Source: Bryobacteraceae bacterium (GTDB lineage: Bacteria; Acidobacteriota; Terriglobia; Bryobacterales; Bryobacteraceae). From it: a stretch of 64,000 bases of DNA. Made by a program: the position numbers and the translations under genes. Positions 28,471 through 37,407 of the stretch are shown one piece after another. Each line of letters starts with the position of its first letter. The first letter of the stretch is position 1. The stretch lies in the NCBI GenBank assembly GCA_025980665.1, contig JAICXC010000002.1:1-64000 (forward strand), in the 5' to 3' direction. The notes under the pieces are model-generated. The model worked only from the letters and a program-made list of their open reading frames with translations. It did no database searches and was not told the origin of the DNA.

Positions 28471-29649
28471 ATGACTGCACCGATGCCCGTTTTTCTGCCC
28501 CGCGAGAGCGAGCTGCATTGGCTTGCCCTGCGCATGACCCCGGGGCTGGGGACGCGCACGGCGGTCCAGTTGATCGAGACATTTAAAACCCCCGAAGCGG
28601 TGTTCCGTGCTTCGCGCTCGGAGCTGGAGGCATCGGGCGTTTCGTCCGGAGTGGCGCAAAGCGTTGCCAGCGGCTGTGCCTTTGACGATGCCGTCACCCA
28701 GCAGCAGAAACTGGCCGAGACTGGGGCGATGGTGATCCCGCTGACCGATCCGCGTTATCCTGCCCGGCTCAAGGAGATTTTCGATCCGCCGCCCCTGCTG
28801 TTCGCTCGCGGCCGCGTGGAGATCATGGAAGAGCTGATGCTGGGTATCGTCGGCACCCGCCGGCCCACAGCCTACGGAACGGCCGCCGCAGCCCGCCTCG
28901 CCAAAGATCTGACCGGCGCAGGCCTGACTATCGTCAGCGGCATGGCGCGAGGCATCGATACGGCCGCGCACCGGGCGGCACTCGAGGCCGGAGGGAGCAC
29001 CATAGCTGTGTTCGGATGCGGCGTTGACGAGGTTTATCCCGCGGAAAACCGCAAGCTGGCCGAGCGGCTTTCCAAAGACGGGTTGGTGGTTTCCGAGTTT
29101 CCCATGGCCACTCCACCGTATCCGCAGAACTTTCCCATCCGCAACCGGATTATCGCTGGGCTAAGCGTCGGCGTGCTGGTGGTTGAAGGCGGGGAGTACT
29201 CGGGTTCGGCCATCACCGCCAAACTTGCCGCAGAGCAGAACCGCGAGGTCTTCGCGGTGCCTGGAAACATTACGTCGAAGATGAGTTGGGGACCCAACCT
29301 GCTGATCAAACAGGGCGCAAAGCTGGTCCAGGAGTGGAACGATGTGGTGGTGGAACTCAAACCGGAAGACCGCCGGCGGCTTGCGGACCGGTGCCGTAAC
29401 CGATTGAATCTGAAGGACGGTGAATCGAACGATACAGCGCAATCATCCTTAAGCTTTGGAATGGATGCCACCGGGCGGGCGATCCTGAATCATCTCAAAC
29501 CAGACGCTCCGGTCGCCCTGGACTATCTGGTAGAAACTCTGGCGGGGACCTCTCCCGCCGATATCATTGCCGCGTTGTTTGAACTGGAATTGGCAGGCCT
29601 GGTGCGGCAGCTTCCCGGCAAAAGCTTCATAAAGGTCTGGTTTGATTGA
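28471..29649 (+). CDS. dprA: DNA-processing protein DprA
   Basis: A protein of about 392 residues that binds incoming single-stranded DNA and loads RecA during natural transformation. An N-terminal SAM/HhH-like region (MTPGLGTRTAVQLIETF) precedes the DprA Rossmann domain with LGIVGTRRPTAYGTAAA, VSGMARGIDTAAHRAAL, VDEVYPAENRKL and FPIRNRIIAGLSVGVLVVEG. A C-terminal winged-helix domain follows (ATGRAILNHLKPDAPVALDY). ATG 28471 is chosen over the GTG at 28378, which lies in the opposite gene's start; ATG 28483 is also possible. topA follows 126 bases downstream, a frequent dprA-topA order. Confidence 0.93.
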   Translation: MTAPMPVFLPRESELHWLALRMTPGLGTRTAVQLIETFKTPEAVFRASRSELEASGVSSGVAQSVASGCAFDDAVTQQQKLAETGAMVIPLTDPRYPARLKEIFDPPPLLFARGRVEIMEELMLGIVGTRRPTAYGTAAAARLAKDLTGAGLTIVSGMARGIDTAAHRAALEAGGSTIAVFGCGVDEVYPAENRKLAERLSKDGLVVSEFPMATPPYPQNFPIRNRIIAGLSVGVLVVEGGEYSGSAITAKLAAEQNREVFAVPGNITSKMSWGPNLLIKQGAKLVQEWNDVVVELKPEDRRRLADRCRNRLNLKDGESNDTAQSSLSFGMDATGRAILNHLKPDAPVALDYLVETLAGTSPADIIAALFELELAGLVRQLPGKSFIKVWFD

Positions 29650-29775
29650 AGTTGCGGGAACACGTCATGGTCTTCCGCCGTGTCATGGTAAGATTTCGGT
29701 TGTTTGCGTCCGACTTGTGTATTACGGACCCGCACGGGCAGTTCGTCCTAAAGTAAAGAAAGCTGACGTCATCTT

Positions 29776-32214
29776 ATGGCAAAAAACCTCGTCATCGTCG
29801 AATCACCGGCGAAGGCGAAAACCATCGGCAAGTATCTGGGCAAGGATTTCCTGGTCAAGGCCTCCCTGGGCCACGTCAAGGACCTGCCCAAGAAGAACCT
29901 GTCGGTGGATGTGGACAACGACTTCACGCCAGTCTACGAAGTCATTGAAGGCAAGAAGAAGCTGATCGCGGAGCTCAAGACGGCGGCCAAGAGCAGTGAC
30001 AACATCTATCTGGCCGCTGACCCTGACCGCGAAGGGGAGGCCATCTGCTATCACCTCCAGGAAGAGCTCAAGGACAGCAAGAACGGCAAGAAGAGTCCCA
30101 AGATTTTCCGGGTGATGTTTAACGAAATCACCAAGAACGCGATTCAGAAGGCGTTCGAGAAGCCCATGGCTGTGAATCTCCACTTAGTGGACGCGCAGCA
30201 GGCCCGGCGCGTACTCGACCGCATTGTGGGCTACAAGATTTCTCCGCTTCTGTGGGATAAGGTTCGCCGGGGTCTCTCCGCGGGCCGCGTCCAGACCGTC
30301 GCCTTGCGCCTCATCGTGGATCGGGAGCGCGAGATCAAGGCGTTCCAAACCAGGGAATACTGGAGCATCGACGTCAACCTCGCCGCTAAGAAGCCGCCGC
30401 AGCTCACGGCGCATCTGGCCAAGAAGAATGACGAAAATGTAGAGATTGCGAATGAAGCCTCGGCTAAGGCGATCGTTTCGGCGGTAGACGGAGTCGACTA
30501 CATTGTCCGCTCGGTTGTTAATAAGGAAAAGCGCCGCAATCCGGTGCCGCCGTTCATCACCTCGACCATCCAGCAGGAAGCCGCGCGGAAACTTCGTTTC
30601 AGCGTAAAGCGCACCATGATGCTGGCGCAGAAGCTGTATGAAGGCGTAGAGCTGAGTAAAGAGGAAGGCGCCACGGGTCTGATCACCTACATGCGTACTG
30701 ACTCGGTCCGCGTGTCGAACGATGCCGTGGACGAAGTCCGCGCCATGATTACCGACCGCTGGGGCGCTGAGTATCGCCCCGCGGCGCCGAATGTTTACAA
30801 GGGCAAGAAAGATGCGCAGGATGCCCACGAGGCCATCCGTCCTACTTCGGCGATGCGCAGCCCGGAGAGCGTCGAGAAATTCCTGGCCGAAGACGAGATG
30901 AAACTGTACCGGCTGATCTGGATGCGCTTCGTGGCCTCGCAAATGACGCCCGCGGTGTTCGATCAGACCACCATCGATGTCGACGCCAAAGGCAAGGACG
31001 GCGCGGCGTACTTGTTCCGCGCCACCGGCAGCGTCCCCAAATTTGACGGTTTCCTCAAGGTTTATCAGGAAGGCAAGGACGAAAAAGACGAGGAAGATGA
31101 CGAGCTTAAGAATAAACTACCCGCCGTCACCGCGGGCGAGGTCTTAAAGTTCAAAGCGATCCTGCCCGAGCAGCATTTCACCGAACCGCCTCCGCGTTTC
31201 ACGGAAGCGACGCTGGTCAAAGAGCTCGAAGCCAAGGGCGTGGGACGCCCGTCGACGTACGCGTCGATCTTATCCACCATCCAGGAGCGCGAATACGTCC
31301 GCAAGGACGGCGGCAAGTTCACGCCCACCGAGCTCGGCATGGTGGTGACGGATCTGCTGCTTGAAAGCTTCGACGATCTGTTCGATGTCACCTACACGGC
31401 TCGCATGGAAGGCGAGCTGGACGATATCGAAGAAGGCAAGCTCGACTGGCGTGTGGCCATGAGCGAGTTCTACGAGCGGTTTCAGAAAGACCTGAAACAC
31501 GCCGAGCGCCACATGACCGATATCAAGCGCATGGAGGAGCCCACCGACCAGATTTGCGAGAAGTGCGGCAAACCCATGGTCATCAAGTGGGGCCGCCACG
31601 GCAAGTTTATCGCCTGCACGGGCTATCCGGAATGCACCAACACGCGCGAGATCGCGCAGGAAGGCGTGACGGAGCAGGACGAGGCAGAATACTGCGACAA
31701 CTGCGGTCGTCCCCTGGTACTCAAGAAGGGCCGCTTCGGACAATTTCTGGCGTGCTCGGGCTATCCCGATTGCAAGACCACCAAGCAGCTCGGCGCGGGT
31801 CAAAAACCGCAGGATGTTCCCCTGGACGAATCCTGCCCGCAGTGCGGGAACAAACTGGTCAAGAAGTTCGGCCGCTTCGGTGAGTTCGTCGCCTGCAGCA
31901 ACTACCCCACCTGCAAATACGTCAAGCAGAAAACTATTGGAGTGAAGTGTCCCAATTGCTCGGAAGGTGAAATCATCGAGCGGCGCTCCAAGCGCGGCAA
32001 GACTTTCTACGGCTGCAACCGATATCCCGAGTGCGATTTCGTGGCCTGGGGCAAACCGCTTCCCGAGAAATGCCCGGAGTGCGGCGGCAGCTACCTGATC
32101 GAGAAATTCCTGAAGTCCGGTGCCTTCGCCCAGTGCCCCAACGGCGAGTGCAAGTTCAAGAAGCCCCTGCCTCCCCAGGCTCCTGTCGAGACACCCGTGG
32201 AGGTGCAGGCGTAG
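29776..32214 (+). CDS. topA: DNA topoisomerase I with five C-terminal zinc ribbons
   Basis: An 812-residue type IA topoisomerase that relaxes negative supercoils. The TOPRIM domain has Glu9 (VIVESPAKAKT) and the acidic triad in ADPDREGE (81-88); the catalytic tyrosine is Tyr305 in GLITYMRTDS. The C-terminal third holds five Cys4-type ribbons (CEKCGKPM, CDNCGRPL, CPQCGNKL, CPNCSEGE, CPECGGSY) binding zinc and single-stranded DNA; E. coli has three plus two degenerate ones. It is followed immediately by a methyltransferase gene whose GTG is the next base after the stop. Confidence 0.97.
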   Translation: MAKNLVIVESPAKAKTIGKYLGKDFLVKASLGHVKDLPKKNLSVDVDNDFTPVYEVIEGKKKLIAELKTAAKSSDNIYLAADPDREGEAICYHLQEELKDSKNGKKSPKIFRVMFNEITKNAIQKAFEKPMAVNLHLVDAQQARRVLDRIVGYKISPLLWDKVRRGLSAGRVQTVALRLIVDREREIKAFQTREYWSIDVNLAAKKPPQLTAHLAKKNDENVEIANEASAKAIVSAVDGVDYIVRSVVNKEKRRNPVPPFITSTIQQEAARKLRFSVKRTMMLAQKLYEGVELSKEEGATGLITYMRTDSVRVSNDAVDEVRAMITDRWGAEYRPAAPNVYKGKKDAQDAHEAIRPTSAMRSPESVEKFLAEDEMKLYRLIWMRFVASQMTPAVFDQTTIDVDAKGKDGAAYLFRATGSVPKFDGFLKVYQEGKDEKDEEDDELKNKLPAVTAGEVLKFKAILPEQHFTEPPPRFTEATLVKELEAKGVGRPSTYASILSTIQEREYVRKDGGKFTPTELGMVVTDLLLESFDDLFDVTYTARMEGELDDIEEGKLDWRVAMSEFYERFQKDLKHAERHMTDIKRMEEPTDQICEKCGKPMVIKWGRHGKFIACTGYPECTNTREIAQEGVTEQDEAEYCDNCGRPLVLKKGRFGQFLACSGYPDCKTTKQLGAGQKPQDVPLDESCPQCGNKLVKKFGRFGEFVACSNYPTCKYVKQKTIGVKCPNCSEGEIIERRSKRGKTFYGCNRYPECDFVAWGKPLPEKCPECGGSYLIEKFLKSGAFAQCPNGECKFKKPLPPQAPVETPVEVQA

Positions 32215-32964
32215 GTGGCGGCTGCGGCGGCAACGGCGAACGGATCTCCCGATTACGGCTTAGACGCTCCGCGCGTTGTCCGCAGCATGTTCAGCCGGGC
32301 TGCGTGGATCATCGCGATCGCTCTGGTGCTGTACGTCGTGAATCATTCCGAGTATCCCGGACCAGCCGCACGCATGTGCGGCGTACTAGCGCTGATCGGC
32401 CTGATTTTCTTGGGCATCGGGGCTGTAATGGTGTGGTCTAGCCGGGTTGCGAAACTGCGGCTGCGCGATCAGTTGCTCGATTCGCTGGCGCTGCGCGGCG
32501 ACGAGCGCGTGTTGGACGTGGGCTGCGGGCGCGGTTTGCTGGCGATCGGTGCGGCCAAGCGGCTGAAGAACGGCAAAGTCATCGGCATCGACGTGTGGAA
32601 CCCCTTCGATCTTTCCGGCAATACTCCCGACGCCGCGAAAGCCAACGTCAAGTTGGAAGGCGTCGCCGACAAGGTCCGTATCGAGAATGGCGACGCGCAG
32701 AAACTGGTGTATCCGGACAACCATTACGACGTGGTGGTCTCTAGCCTGGCTCTTCATAACATTCCGGAGCATCCCGCTCGATCCCAGGCGGTTCGCGAAA
32801 TGCTTCGCGTGCTGAAGCCGGGTGGGAAGCTTGCTATATTCGACCTTTTCCGCACCGGCGAGTACGCGGACGTGCTGCGAGCTTTGGGCGCGAACGACAT
32901 CGAGCTTTCGAAGACCCGATTTCTCTGGTGCGTGCCAGGCCGGGTCCTGACCGCGCGGAAGTGA
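32215..32964 (+). CDS. Membrane-anchored class I SAM-dependent methyltransferase
   Basis: A 249-residue protein with two hydrophobic segments near the N-terminus (AAWIIAIALVLYVVNHS, LALIGLIFLGIGAVMVW) followed by a class I Rossmann methyltransferase. Motif I is VLDVGCGRGLLAIGAA; an acidic residue in VIGIDVW follows, then the VVVSSLALHNIPEH region and LKPGGKLAIFDLF. It resembles UbiE/arsenite-type methyltransferases, but the substrate cannot be told. GTG 32215 is preceded by GGAGG inside topA, implying co-expression. Confidence 0.85.
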   Translation: MAAAAATANGSPDYGLDAPRVVRSMFSRAAWIIAIALVLYVVNHSEYPGPAARMCGVLALIGLIFLGIGAVMVWSSRVAKLRLRDQLLDSLALRGDERVLDVGCGRGLLAIGAAKRLKNGKVIGIDVWNPFDLSGNTPDAAKANVKLEGVADKVRIENGDAQKLVYPDNHYDVVVSSLALHNIPEHPARSQAVREMLRVLKPGGKLAIFDLFRTGEYADVLRALGANDIELSKTRFLWCVPGRVLTARK

Positions 32965-32974
32965 CTCTTTCCTT

Positions 32975-33571
32975 TTGGACATTGTCGGCATTACCAAAGT
33001 CCTGACGTCGGCAGACGTCGAATCCGGCTACCGCGCCGGGATCTTTTCGATGGCCGACCCACAGGGCGGCGTCATCACATGGCACCGGCCGAAGCGCCGC
33101 GCCATTCTTCCACTGGACACGTTTCATATCTCGCGGTCGCTAAGCACGTTGCTGCGGCGGCGCCCGTTCAAGGTCACCTTTGACCGCGCGTTCTCCGATG
33201 TCGTGGATGCCTGTGCAGACCGCCCCAGTACATGGATCAGCACTGAGTTCAAAAAGATTTACGGCGAGCTGCACGCTCAAGACAAAGCGCACTCGGTCGA
33301 GGTTTGGGTGGACGGCGAACTGGCGGGCGGACTTTACGGAGTTCATCTGGGCGGCGCGTTTTTCGCCGAATCCATGTTTCACCGGCGCACGAATATGTCC
33401 AAGGTTGCGCTGGCGGAACTGGTGTCGCGGCTTCGGGCGCAGGGGTTTGCCCTCCTAGAAGTCCAGTACCTGACCGAGCACTTGGCGCAGTTTGGCGTGA
33501 TCGAGATTTCGGACCGGAAGTATCGGGCTCGCCTGAAAGAGGCGCTCCAGTTCTCGTGCAGCTTTGGATGA
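32975..33571 (+). CDS. aat: Leucyl/phenylalanyl-tRNA-protein transferase
   Basis: A 198-residue enzyme of the N-degron pathway that transfers Leu or Phe from tRNA to N-terminal Lys/Arg of proteins, marking them for ClpAP. Family blocks are GYRAGIFSMADPQG, VITWHRPKRRAILP, a central VEVWVDGELAGGLYGVHLG and FFAESMFHRRTNMSKVAL. Length is shorter than E. coli (234) and typical of compact forms. Start is TTG 32975, ten bases after the methyltransferase stop. Confidence 0.93.
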   Translation: MDIVGITKVLTSADVESGYRAGIFSMADPQGGVITWHRPKRRAILPLDTFHISRSLSTLLRRRPFKVTFDRAFSDVVDACADRPSTWISTEFKKIYGELHAQDKAHSVEVWVDGELAGGLYGVHLGGAFFAESMFHRRTNMSKVALAELVSRLRAQGFALLEVQYLTEHLAQFGVIEISDRKYRARLKEALQFSCSFG

Positions 33572-33593
33572 GCGCATCGGGCGAGGCATGCTG

Positions 33594-33643
33594 TTATTGC
33601 CAGGACATCCCTGACACATTATTGCCAGGACATGCCTGACAGG
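33594..33643. repeat. Two-copy 25-bp tandem repeat
   Basis: TTATTGCCAGGACATCCCTG at 33594 is repeated with one substitution at 33619 (period 25; ACATCC versus ACATGC). Only two copies are present, between aat and the convergent metallo-hydrolase gene. It may be an old dispersed repeat of the genome; other copies were not seen in this window. Confidence 0.7.
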
Positions 33644-33696
33644 AGCAGGGTACGGAATCGTGGTCTCGGGAGCGGTGGGAATGCGGGAATAACAGG

Positions 33697-34650
33697 CTAA
33701 TTCGGACCCGGCTTGGATCGCCTCCGCACCTCGACATTCTCACCGACAAAAATCGTTGTCAAATCGTCGGCGTTCTCGATCGGTCCAGAGTAGTTCTTTC
33801 GGGCCCCTTCAATCGCTCCCCGGCCTAAGGCGTGCGCGTACACGGCGAGCCGCGGCTTAGTGCGGCTGAACACGACCCCGGTTTCCGCTGCGCTCGTGTG
33901 ATGACTAATGATGTTTTCCGCCTGTTCGCGGGTCGTCCCGCCCGCCATCAAGGCTTGCACTGTTAGGGTGCTGACCTCGTGAATCAACACATCGACGCCA
34001 GTCGCGTATTTGATCAGGTTTTCCGAGAATCTGGTGTCACCGGAGATGGCGACCGAATGGCCTCCTGCGTCGACCCGATAACCGAATGCTGGTTGCACTG
34101 GCCCATGATCGACCAGAAATGCCGTCACCTTCACGCCGTTGTGCTCGTAAACAACCCCCTGCTGAATGTCGGTGGCCGAAACCATGATTCCCTCTTTCGA
34201 GAACTTTTCATCCACGTCGCGCCGCATGTGGATATCGAAATCGAAAGCTTTGAGCATGTTGTCCATCATTTCTTTGGTGCCGGATGGACCCCAGACCCGG
34301 AGCGGCGTCTTGCGCCCGCTGGTCCAGCCAGTCAGGAGGATATCCGGCACCGACAGAATGTGATCCGAGTGCAGGTGAGTAAGAAAAATCTTATCGATCT
34401 GCTGCTGCCGAACACCGGCTTCGGCCAGCCGGATGACGGCGGCTCGTCCGCAGTCGAACAACAACTTCTCCCCGTCAGCCTCAACCAGGATGGATGGACC
34501 ATATCTTTGGGTGTCGGCGGGTGGACCTCCTCCCGAGCCCAGAACCACAATTTTCAAGGCGGCGTCTGGCGCCGATGGCGGTGATGTTTGTCCGGCAACG
34601 GGAAAAGAAATGACAAGCAGGACCAATAACGCGCCAATGTGTTCCTTCAT
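33697..34650 (-). CDS. Secreted metallo-beta-lactamase-fold hydrolase
   Basis: A 317-residue exported protein (signal peptide MKEHIGALLVLLVISFPVAG). The MBL zinc motif is THLHSDH (residues 91-97) with a downstream GDTRFSENL (Asp bridging ligand) and a late HALGRG histidine. The overall pattern, VVLGSGGGPP then KLLFDCGRA, resembles RNase Z/arylsulfatase-type MBL proteins, but the signal peptide argues for an extracytoplasmic esterase or sulfatase role. The substrate is not known. Confidence 0.86.
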   Translation of the reverse strand: MKEHIGALLVLLVISFPVAGQTSPPSAPDAALKIVVLGSGGGPPADTQRYGPSILVEADGEKLLFDCGRAAVIRLAEAGVRQQQIDKIFLTHLHSDHILSVPDILLTGWTSGRKTPLRVWGPSGTKEMMDNMLKAFDFDIHMRRDVDEKFSKEGIMVSATDIQQGVVYEHNGVKVTAFLVDHGPVQPAFGYRVDAGGHSVAISGDTRFSENLIKYATGVDVLIHEVSTLTVQALMAGGTTREQAENIISHHTSAAETGVVFSRTKPRLAVYAHALGRGAIEGARKNYSGPIENADDLTTIFVGENVEVRRRSKPGPN

Positions 34651-34834
34651 GATGTTGGATCAGTATAGCGAAGCTTAGCCCAGTTTCTTTGGGGCAGCTG
34701 GCAGTTCCTCGATCCACACGCGGCGGTAGCTGGAGTCCCCCAGCCGACGAGAAGCGCCAGCCAGGCAATCGAGCAGCGACAAGCTGAGAAAACCTTCCAA
34801 GCGCTCTCCTCATTAGTTCGCTGGGAAACGCTCT
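34651..34834. other. Non-coding spacer
   Basis: I see no convincing gene, RNA or repeat in this gap between the metallo-hydrolase and the small gene at 34835. The open frames here have no coding character. Confidence 0.5.
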
Positions 34835-35152
34835 CTACGACGCCAACAGGTTTTGTAGGGGTCGGGCAGGCCCGACCCGCCAACGATTAGCCGTGCTGCC
34901 TTCCAGCATGCACCGCCGCAGCCCTTCACGACCTTCCACCCGCACGGAACCCCTGCGCGGCGACACGCGATACCCCGTCCTCGCCCCCCGGTCGAGCATC
35001 AGGGAATCGAGCGGCCAGTCCGAATCGGCGCATAGCTGGATTCCGCCGTCACGGCTGATCAAGACCGTCATTTCCTGGCAGCTTTCCCCCCGCTCGAGCG
35101 CGGCCAGGGCGGCATCCATCAGACTCTGGGCTTGTTCGGCGAACCGCTGCAC
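34835..35152 (-). CDS. Conserved-looking hypothetical protein
   Basis: A 105-residue soluble protein: an acidic helix (AQSLMDAALAALERGE), then a beta-rich region EMTVLISRDGGIQLCADSDW, PLDSLMLDRGARTGYRVSPR and a basic VRVEGREGLRRCMLEG. I have an impression of similar small proteins in Solibacter relatives but cannot name a family or function. The gene is flanked by non-coding DNA on both sides. Confidence 0.6.
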   Translation of the reverse strand: MQRFAEQAQSLMDAALAALERGESCQEMTVLISRDGGIQLCADSDWPLDSLMLDRGARTGYRVSPRRGSVRVEGREGLRRCMLEGSTANRWRVGPARPLQNLLAS

Positions 35153-35263
35153 CCACTACTTATCGCGATCCCGGACCGACGTTTCACTGTATTTGAGAAC
35201 TAGTACTTTACTCCATCCCCGGTCTAAGGGTGCATGGTATTCTGTTACTTCCGATAGGCTACA

Positions 35264-36355
35264 GTGCTTTCCCGCAGGATATTTCTGCAAAGCGGGGCGT
35301 GTGTGCTCGGCGCGCCCTTCATCAACCGTGGGCGCTTCTCTCTATTTGCCGGGACTATAGACGAGTACTCGTCGCTCGCCGTGGATCTGGTGCGCGAATC
35401 CACCGTGATCGACATGCTGGGCCTGCTCACCCTGGATTTCAAGAAACTGGACATTTGGCGAACCCGCCCCGCCAGTTTCCGTCTGGCGGATTTCCAGCGC
35501 CTCAAGGATTCCGGCATCACCGTCTTCCATCCCGCGGTTGGCTACGTTGAGGGAAACATCTATGCCCAATCGACGGCGGATATCACTGGTTGGGATGCCT
35601 TCATCGATGCGCATCCGGAATACTTCATTCGTGTGTGCGGTCCCGCCGACGTTCCCCGCGCCAAGGCCGAAGGGAAACTCGGGATCATCGTCGGTGAGCA
35701 GAATTCGAATCACTTTCGGACCGTAGATGATGTCGACGCGTTCTACAAACTGGGGCAGCGGGTGTCTCAGCTCACCTATCGCGACAATGCTTTAGGGGGC
35801 GGTTCCACCGACCCCGCGGAGCAGGGCCTGACCGAGTACGGCGAGCAGGTCGTGGCGCGGATGAACCGGCTGGGCATGGCGGTCGATATCTCGCACTGCG
35901 GCGACCGCACCACGCTCGATGTGATCGAGACTTCCACGAAGCCGGTTCTCATCACGCATTCGAATTGCCGGGCGCTCATGCCCCATAGCGCCCGCTGCAA
36001 GACGGACGAAGCGATTCGCAAGCTAGCGGCCAAGGGCGGTGTGGTGGGCGTTACCATGGAGCGATTATTCGTGGGGACCGGACGAACGGTAACTATCGAG
36101 AATGTCCTCGATCACGTGGATCACGTGGCGAAAGTCGCCGGTGTGGAGCATGTCGGCCTGGGGAGTGACGTCGACTTGGACGGCCGCGATGGCGCGCTTG
36201 CGTCTAAGAAGAACGATCTGGACGGCCTCCAGTACGCGCGTAAAGTCTTCGAACTGGCCGAAGGATTGGTCCGTAGGAAGTACTCGAATACCGATATCCA
36301 ACTCATCCTGGGAAGCAATTTCCAACGAGCACTGACGGACATCTGGCAAGGCTGA
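35264..36355 (+). CDS. Membrane dipeptidase (peptidase M19) family protein
   Basis: A 363-residue amidohydrolase-fold protein with a possible signal sequence (MLSRRIFLQSGACVLGAPF). M19 landmarks are LGIIVGEQNSNHF, the zinc-binding DISHCGDRTTLDVIE, ITHSNCRALMPHSAR and VEHVGLGSDVDLDG. The usual N-terminal H-x-D zinc motif is not seen: the corresponding stretch reads STVIDMLGLLTLD, with Asp50 but no His. M19 enzymes cleave dipeptides, including D-amino-acid ones; the missing ligand suggests altered metal use. The start is GTG at 35264. Confidence 0.85.
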   Translation: MLSRRIFLQSGACVLGAPFINRGRFSLFAGTIDEYSSLAVDLVRESTVIDMLGLLTLDFKKLDIWRTRPASFRLADFQRLKDSGITVFHPAVGYVEGNIYAQSTADITGWDAFIDAHPEYFIRVCGPADVPRAKAEGKLGIIVGEQNSNHFRTVDDVDAFYKLGQRVSQLTYRDNALGGGSTDPAEQGLTEYGEQVVARMNRLGMAVDISHCGDRTTLDVIETSTKPVLITHSNCRALMPHSARCKTDEAIRKLAAKGGVVGVTMERLFVGTGRTVTIENVLDHVDHVAKVAGVEHVGLGSDVDLDGRDGALASKKNDLDGLQYARKVFELAEGLVRRKYSNTDIQLILGSNFQRALTDIWQG

Positions 36356-36411
36356 ATGAGTCAGCCTCATTCAAAGATGGTGTGATAGAATCGCGGGCGA
36401 GGTCCCACTCC

Positions 36412-37398
36412 ATGAAGAGCTTCGGTATTTGCCTGGTTTTAGCGCTCCCCCTAGCCGCCGGCTCGGTTCGCGTCATCCAGACCAACGCTGCGGGTGACAC
36501 CGCGCTGTTCATCGATCCCGCCACCAATAAAGTCGTCCTCACGGTGAAGGATCTGGAGGCCCCCCACGGAGTTACCTCCTCGCCCGATGGCACCCGCGCG
36601 TATTTCACGGTGGAATCCGACAGCACCGTAGTCGCGGTCGACACTAGGACCGGCAAGCATATCGGCAAGGTGGCTTTGAGCGGACATCCGAACAACATCG
36701 CCGTGTCCAAGGATGGGAAGCTGATTTTCGCTGGTATCGCCGTAGCGCCCGGCGCGATAGACGTGATCGATGCCGCCACCATGAAGAACATCAAGAGCAT
36801 CAAGGTCAAGGGCGCCGTGCATAACGTCTACGTGACGCCGGACGGAAAATGGGTGGTCTCGGGATCGGTCGGGAGCCGCGTCCTTACTGTGATAGACCTG
36901 GCCAAGCTGGAAGTAGCCTGGGATCATACCTTCGATAAAGGCGTACGCTGCATGACCTTCGACACGGCGCCCGATGGCTCCGCCGCTCACGTTTACCTGC
37001 AGCTTTCCGATGTGCACGGATTTGCCGTCCTGGATCTCAAGACGCATGAAGAAGTTGCGCGAATCATGCTGCCTAACGAACCCAAGGTCGGCGAAGTTCA
37101 CAGCGGCGCGCCTTCGCACGGGATCGGAATAACACCCGATAAGAAGACCCTGGCGGTGGATAGTTCCGTCGCGAATGGCGTATTCTTCTACTCGATGCCG
37201 GATCTCAAAGTCATTGGATTTGTACCTACCGGGCCGACGCCGGATTGGTTGACGTTCACTCCCGACAGCAAGATGGTCTACGTCGCAAATGCTGGGGCTA
37301 ATAACGTGTCTGCCGTGGACATCCAGGCGCGCAAAGTTGTCGCCGTTATTCCGGTGGGCGAAGTTCCCAAGCGGAACGCCACCGTAGTGATTCCCTAA
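36412..37398 (+). CDS. Secreted YVTN-type beta-propeller protein
   Basis: A 328-residue exported protein (MKSFGICLVLALPLAAG signal) built of propeller blades of the YncE/YVTN kind: ITNK-like units such as HGVTSSPDGTRAYFTVESDS, NNIAVSKDGKLIFAGIAVAP, YVTPDGKWVVSGSVGSRV and LTFTPDSKMVYVANAGANNV. Such propellers bind proteins or cell-wall material; no active site is evident. ATG 36412 is preferred over a GTG at 36382. Its stop codon lies in the loop of a palindrome shared with the convergent gene. Confidence 0.85.
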   Translation: MKSFGICLVLALPLAAGSVRVIQTNAAGDTALFIDPATNKVVLTVKDLEAPHGVTSSPDGTRAYFTVESDSTVVAVDTRTGKHIGKVALSGHPNNIAVSKDGKLIFAGIAVAPGAIDVIDAATMKNIKSIKVKGAVHNVYVTPDGKWVVSGSVGSRVLTVIDLAKLEVAWDHTFDKGVRCMTFDTAPDGSAAHVYLQLSDVHGFAVLDLKTHEEVARIMLPNEPKVGEVHSGAPSHGIGITPDKKTLAVDSSVANGVFFYSMPDLKVIGFVPTGPTPDWLTFTPDSKMVYVANAGANNVSAVDIQARKVVAVIPVGEVPKRNATVVIP

Positions 37399-37407
37399 GG
37401 AATCACT
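37386..37407. terminator. Palindrome holding the stop codons of two convergent genes
   Basis: AGTGATTCC (37386-37394), loop CTAA, GGAATCACT (37399-37407). The plus-strand gene stops with TAA at 37396-37398 and the minus-strand gene with TAG at 37395-37397, so both stops sit in the loop and both proteins end Val-Ile-Pro. A 9-base-pair perfect stem between convergent genes fits a bidirectional terminator. Confidence 0.65.

Noticed and set aside
33594..33643. Tandem repeat as a CRISPR or mobile-element end
   Set aside because: Only two copies, no spacer pattern, no terminal inverted repeats or transposase nearby.
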